Part shown: in pieces, positions 59,621 through 64,000 of the stretch
How positions within the stretch are numbered: position 1 is the first letter of the stretch
How the letters are laid out: each line of letters starts with the position of its first letter
Assembly: GCA_032622095.1 (NCBI GenBank)
Contig: CP136065.1
Span: 151,657,577-151,721,576 of the forward strand
Reading direction: 5' to 3'
DNA length: 64,000 nt
Source of the DNA: Siphonodentalium dalli
Taxonomy: Eukaryota; Mollusca; Scaphopoda; Gadilida; Siphonodentaliidae
The notes under the pieces: model-generated
The model's input: the letters and a program-made list of their open reading frames with translations, nothing else
The model's database searches: none
Told to the model about the DNA's origin: nothing
Made by a program: the position numbers and the translations under genes

Positions 59621-61100
59621 TTAAGGAAGAAAATTAGTCGGGTGAAGTTGAGTCCTGGGGGGGGGGGTGCAGAGGTCGACCAATATCTCCTGGACTAATG
59701 GGATTACCATTTTGTGAAAACTAAAGAAGATTACATATAACTGTCTACATAACACTGCTGACTGCGCTACATGTAAATTGATAAATCTTGTTGTGGTTTC
59801 CCATTGTATTGTCTGTAATTCGGCACATGTAACTAATAACCCACGTTCGATGATGTTTTATGACTAGATAGTTCACATCCCATAATTAAAAACTCACTTG
59901 CCCAAATTTTTGCCAAATGAAATTATTTTTTGCCAAATGAAAATATTTTTTGCCATTGGCAAATTTGGCAAGCAGCAGCACGAAGCCTGATGATGGTACA
60001 AGAGCCGAATCGACAAACGATTCACACATGTATCATTCTGTGTTTATTACATGCCACCTATCCTAGAATCCATATAAAGAAAAAAAGTTTATTCAGAAAC
60101 ATGTGTGATGATTCTTTTATTTTATAATTCGGTTTCATGGTCGAGACAAACTTCATTTACTTCGAAGACATCCGATTCCACATTGCACTGAATCAAAATC
60201 AAATAAAAGGCTGCCCGGCCACATTGTCCCCTGAAAGGTGGCTTCATTTGAGGTGGGGGCTTTTTAGAAATAAGAATGTAGACCATACCTCCAGCAAAAT
60301 GGGCATATGGGTAATCCATGAGTATGTTGCTTCTTTATAGACTAGACGTGATAGTGGTACACAACTAATGACAGACAATTCTAAATGAGCTTATTTCATG
60401 GTATGGCGGTAATCGATGCAGGTGTGTAAATCACATTTAAAACAAATATCAATTGGGCTATAGTAGACAAAACGAGCTACATAGATCGTTTTGGATGTGT
60501 GGCTAACTTGATCATATGGAAACCATCTGGGACGGACGGACAGATGGACGGACACCGCTGATTTCCATAGACCTTCAAAAAAATTTCAGGGGACAAATAT
60601 GAACAGGCAAGAACAATGTGATTCTAGGAATAGGCATGAAATAAATTTTAATACAAAACAAAAGCAATGTATTATTGTCAAAGCACCAAAGTTTCTTCTT
60701 GACCATTCTCTGTGTGCGCTGAGGGTGATCGCATTCATCTGCCTAAAATTTGGTGTAATGTTTTTTGAAAATACACTCCAGGACATGGTCCAAATTTGGG
60801 ATCATCGGATGTATGGAGTGCAGAAAGTTCCTCACAGCAAGATGCTACATTGCGGCAATGTCACTATAAAGTACCTAATATTTTTAAGATATTATTAACT
60901 TGAAATTATGTATTTTGAGGTTGATATTTTTACAAAGATGAAATTATAAGCTTGATCTGAGTTGAGGGACATCTCAATGTGCCATTCCAATTGATACATG
61001 GCCATTTAGATAAGAAATAAGAATTTTTTCAAACAAGTACATTTGAAGCAATGACTACTCCTTAACCTTGATACATAGTAATATAACAATCTCGTCTCAC
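59621..61100. other. Pseudocaspase intron, mostly unassigned
   Basis: It includes a poly-G run near 59657, a 'ttgccaaatgaaaatatttt' repeat block at 59900-59970 and a GGACGGACGGACAGATGGACGG run near 60530-60552. The open frames at 60122-60340 and 60599-60898 have no family resemblance and do not fit caspase exon phases. Confidence 0.45.
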
Positions 61101-61282
61101 CTGTATGATGAAGACCTTTGGCTTGTCAGCAAGTGTAAAGTTTTGCTTGGGTTTTGATTGGAACAATTCAACAATCGTATTCAAATCAATTGGACCATCT
61201 TCTGCCCACATGACGCCAGATTTACCAACTGCTAGGATGACGACAAACAAGCAATCAATATCTCTGTAGTCCTTTCCAGCAA
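61101..61282 (-). CDS. Pseudocaspase exon 1 (visible): p20 strand with His replaced by Val
   Basis: The acceptor (minus strand) is TTATATGCAG and the donor CAG|GTGAGA. Two bases of a split codon are followed by exactly 60 codons ending in KPKVFIIQ. DIDCLFVVILAVGK aligns without gaps with DMDCFLLAFLSHGK of the plus-strand paralogue. The catalytic His is Val at the same 18th codon (61229-61227) and the preceding Ser is Ala. The loop after it (KSGVMWAEDGPID) has the normal short caspase length. The upstream exon could not be located. Confidence 0.9.
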
Positions 61283-61679
61283 CTGCATATAAGAATGATA
61301 AACTATCACTTGATTTGTGCGGGTGATATCTGTATGGTGGCAAATCTACAAAACTTTTGTTGTAAATCAGAGAATTTCAAATTAATGGTGGCTAGCAGTC
61401 CCAATTTAATATATTGACAATCTTTTAGTGTCTTTGCTAAATAAGGGACTTCAATAATTTATATATTGTATATACATATATACCTGCCTCTTTACATACA
61501 TAAATTTGACATAAATAATTAATACAACAAGAGATGGACTGTCATCCTGTATGTACCCCCTTGTGGCATACCGCCTAGTGTGGGCATATCTATAACCTGT
61601 GACTGATATATCGTTCAGTTGAAGTAGAGCCAAAAAAGTCATAGTGGTAAAAAAGTCATAGTGCTGAATTTCCATTCAA

Positions 61680-62345
61680 CCGGTGGTGGAGATACGACAT
61701 CATTTCCATTCAACCGGTGGTGGAGATACGGCATCATTCAGTTGAAGAAGAGCCAAAAAGTCATAGTGGTAAACTTCCATTCAACCGGTGGTGGAGATAC
61801 GGCATCGTTCAGTTGAAGAACAGCCAAAAAAGTCATATTGGTGAACTTCCAAATTTCATTGAGATCTGAGCATTACGATTCAAGTTATGGCCTGAACAGA
61901 CATCGGATGCAAGTTATGGCCTGAACAAACATCGGATGGACCATCCGAACAAAACGATGGAACCCTCTATTTAATATCCTCATAGTAGTAAACATCCATA
62001 CCAAATTTCATTGAGATCCCAGCACAACTGTTGAAGTTATGACATGAACAGACACCAGACTGACCAAAAAGCCAACATTTCCAGATAAACAAAGATGAAT
62101 AACTCTAGAATGGAAAATCCGAACAAAACGATGGAACCCTCTATTTAATGTCCTCATAGTAGTGGACACCAATACCTAATTTTATTGAGATCCGAGCACT
62201 ACTGTTCAAGTTATGACATGAACAGACATTGGACGGACGTACGGCTCGACGGACGGCTCGACGGACGGACGCACGGCTAGACGCATGGACAGACAGGTGC
62301 AAAACAGTATACCCCCTTTTTAAAAAAAGGGGGTATAAAAATGTT
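61680..62345 (+). repeat. Array with GGACGG end and 'ccattcaaccggtggtggag' units
   Basis: 'ccattcaaccggtggtggag' occurs at about 61672, 61706 and 61778. 'ccaaatttcattgagatc' units follow at about 61850, 62010 and 62180 (period about 160). It ends with CGGACGGCTCGACGGACG runs and 'ataccccctttttaaaaaaa'. Open frames are shadows. Confidence 0.7.
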
Positions 62346-62394
62346 CCACCCTACAGAATCCCATTGCGGTCACATGGATCACAATAAAAATATT

Positions 62395-62560
62395 TGATTG
62401 CATTTAAACAGAATAATTCATTGCCTTTAAAAGCAATAATTTATTTAGTACAAGCGCAATAATATTTTTCGTTTAAATGCAATAGTTTTTCATTTAAACG
62501 CAATAAGTTTGTTATATGTGTTTAAACACAATAATTTTTGCGTTTAAATGCAAAAGTAGA
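62395..62560. repeat. Short-unit repeat 'gtttaaatgcaataattt'
   Basis: About five imperfect units with a period near 25-30 bases. AT-rich. Confidence 0.55.
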
Positions 62561-62930
62561 TGGACAATGAATGTCAATGATGATGTATGGCCATACATGC
62601 AGAATAATTCGATAAATACCAGATATCATTCCGCTCGTGTTGCCTTTGGGTGGCGACCATTTAGGATCAGTTGGGGTAGTTTGCCAGGTGGTCTTGGGGC
62701 ACCCTACGTCACCAATCATTTAATCTAAATCGATGAAGGGACTGCATGAGAAAAGACTTTTCCCAATTAGGTGGTGGCCATTTTGGATTGGGGTTGGGTA
62801 TATAGTCATTGACACATTACTGTCAAGCTGTCCCCTCTAACAAATTATGGTGTTGCAGGGTACAATGGCCCAAGAGTGTCTTTTGAAATGCCCCACCAAT
62901 TAAAAAAATACACCACCAAGAGGGATACGA

Positions 62931-64000
62931 ATGAAAGTGTCAATGACACTGTAGCTCAACTTGGAAAGGGAATAATTTAATATATTACAGTCAATGGAGC
63001 GATTAGGAATGTGGAAAGTTGAATGTCTAATACTAGTTTATAGACATGAAGAGAAAAGTAAAATCCAAGATGGCTGCTGGCGGCCATGTTTTCAGCCAAA
63101 TGACCCCAAAATGAGTCGTTCCCAACTACATGTCATCGTTAACATCAATGACAAATTTTATGACGATCAGACTAAAGGTACGACCTGTGGCCCGTGCTAA
63201 TGGATTAAATTTTGAAATCCAAGATGGCCACTGGCGGCTATGTTTTTTGTCCGAATGACCCCGAAATCAGACTAAAGGTACGACCTGTAGCCCGTGGTAA
63301 AGGATTTAGTCATACAAAGAGTAAAATCCAAGTTGGCTGCTGGCGGCCATGTTTTTTGGCCAAATGACCCCAAAATGACTCGTTCCCATCTACATGTCAT
63401 TATTAACATTCATGACAAATTTTATGATGATCAGACTAAAGGTACAACCTGTAGCCCGTGCTAAAGGATTTAGTCATACAAAGAGTAAAATCCAAGATGG
63501 CTGCTGGCGACCATGTTTTTTGGCCGATTGACCCCAAAATTACTCGTTCCCATCTACATGTCATTGTTAAGAACCATGACAAATTTTATGATGATCAGAC
63601 TAAAGGTACGACCTGTAGCCCGTGCTAAAGAATTTAGTCATACAAAGAGTAAAATCCAAGATGGCTGCTGGCGGCCATGTTTTTGGCCAAATGACACCCA
63701 AAATTACTCGTTCCCATCTACATGTCAATATTAACATCCATGACAAATTTCATGATGATCAGACGAACAGTACGACCTGTGGCCCGTGCTAATGGATTAA
63801 ATTTTGAAATCCAAGATGGCTGCTAGCGGCCATGTTTTTTGTCCGAATGACCCCAAAATGACTCGTTCCCATTTACATTCCAATTTCAACAGCCATGAAA
63901 ATTTTTATGATGATCAGACTAAAGGTACGACCTGTAGCCCGTGCTAAAGGATTTAGTCATACAAAGAGTAAAATCCAAGATGGCTGCTGGCGGCCATGTT
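62931..64000 (+). mobile_element. Family T element, left end and array, running off the window
   Basis: It begins 'gaaagtgtcaatgacactg' and TAGCTCAACTTGGAAAGGG. It holds six or more units of about 165 bp ('aagatggctgctggcggcc', 'ccgaatgaccccaaaatgac', 'acgacctgtagcccgtgc'). The right end lies outside. Open frames are shadows. Confidence 0.85.

Larger units (their letters stand above)
37139..61282 (-). pseudogene. Pseudocaspase: caspase paralogue without catalytic residues (exons 61282..61101, 51475..51343, 37352..37192 or 37139)
   Basis: A caspase-fold protein read on the minus strand over three exons and two very long introns (about 9.6 and 14 kb). Intron phases (1 before the first visible exon, then 0, then 1) and break points equal those of the plus-strand caspase. 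Recognisable blocks are DCLFVVIL, WAEDGPIDLNTIVELF, DKPKVFIIQ, HKIPIEANFFIFSSILP and GSGSLFISCL. The catalytic His is Val, QACRG reads QTEAP, and the SWR pocket is absent, so protease activity is not expected. The frame breaks shortly before the last strand. It could be an expressed regulator of the cFLIP type with a shortened tail, a pseudogene, or a gene with one assembly error. I call it pseudogene only because of the frame break. Upstream exons were not found in the window. Confidence 0.75.

Noticed and set aside
60122-60340. Minus-strand frame with GQCGRAAFY and a following AATAAA as a possible alternative exon with a QACRG-like motif
   Set aside because: The phase-0 reading required after FIIQ gives an unrelated sequence that soon stops, and order and spacing do not match a caspase linker.

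Overview
The window is eukaryotic, AT-rich and intron-rich. It looks like an invertebrate genome, most likely a mollusc (bivalve-like). The reasons are spliced caspase genes, tRNA-derived SINEs (one with an AATC tail), non-LTR retrotransposon 3' ends, a DIRS/Ngaro-type element, many TTAA-flanked foldback elements, and dispersed arrays that carry the phrase 'gagttatggccctttttcgac' and end in GGACGGAC-type runs, which I associate with molluscan genomes. The species assignment is inference. No bacterial or viral gene set, rRNA, intact tRNA or CRISPR array was seen.

Two genes can be supported, and both are caspase homologues that point at each other tail to tail. On the plus strand, exons at 1-25 (partial), 757-977, 5898-6048 and 7269-7540 encode the end of the p20 and all of the p10 part of a catalytically complete, effector-like caspase: SHG, QACRG, a DEVD|G site in the linker, and a KQIPCLVSMLTK end. 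On the minus strand, exons at 61282-61101, 51475-51343 and 37352-37192 (or to 37139) encode a paralogue with the same intron positions and phases. Its catalytic His has become Val, the QACRG pentapeptide has become QTEAP, the SWR substrate-pocket motif is missing, and its last exon is frame-broken close to the end. It is a pseudocaspase or a decaying caspase. The 5' exons of both genes lie outside the window or were not found.

Everything else is intergenic or intronic repeat. 0-8 kb: plus-strand caspase with foldbacks, an 8-bp-TSD hAT-like element and a SINE in its introns. 8-12 kb: TTAA-flanked MITEs, one carrying a 122-bp minisatellite, and a 528-bp hAT-like element. 13-16 kb: two LINE 3' ends. 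16-27 kb: tandem arrays with periods near 150-171 bp, a SINE with a perfect 14-bp target duplication, and a 181-bp near-perfect palindrome. 28.7-32 kb: a TIR element filled with copies of a unit of about 164 bp. 33-38 kb: foldback elements of three families around the terminal exon of the pseudocaspase. 39.2-44.2 kb: a 4.66-kb foldback nested in a TTAA element. 44.3-45.8 kb: a 1.5-kb TTAA element whose inverted relative lies at 2.55-4.1 kb. 47.5-50.25 kb: a deleted DIRS-type element with split direct repeats. 51.6-64 kb: more arrays and foldbacks, with the first visible pseudocaspase exon at 61.1-61.3 kb.

The biologically notable point is the pairing: an active caspase and a paralogue that has lost every visible catalytic and substrate-binding residue, in convergent orientation with the same gene architecture. 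If the second gene is expressed, it could be a cFLIP-like regulator or decoy; if not, it is a recent pseudogene. The sequence alone cannot decide between these.
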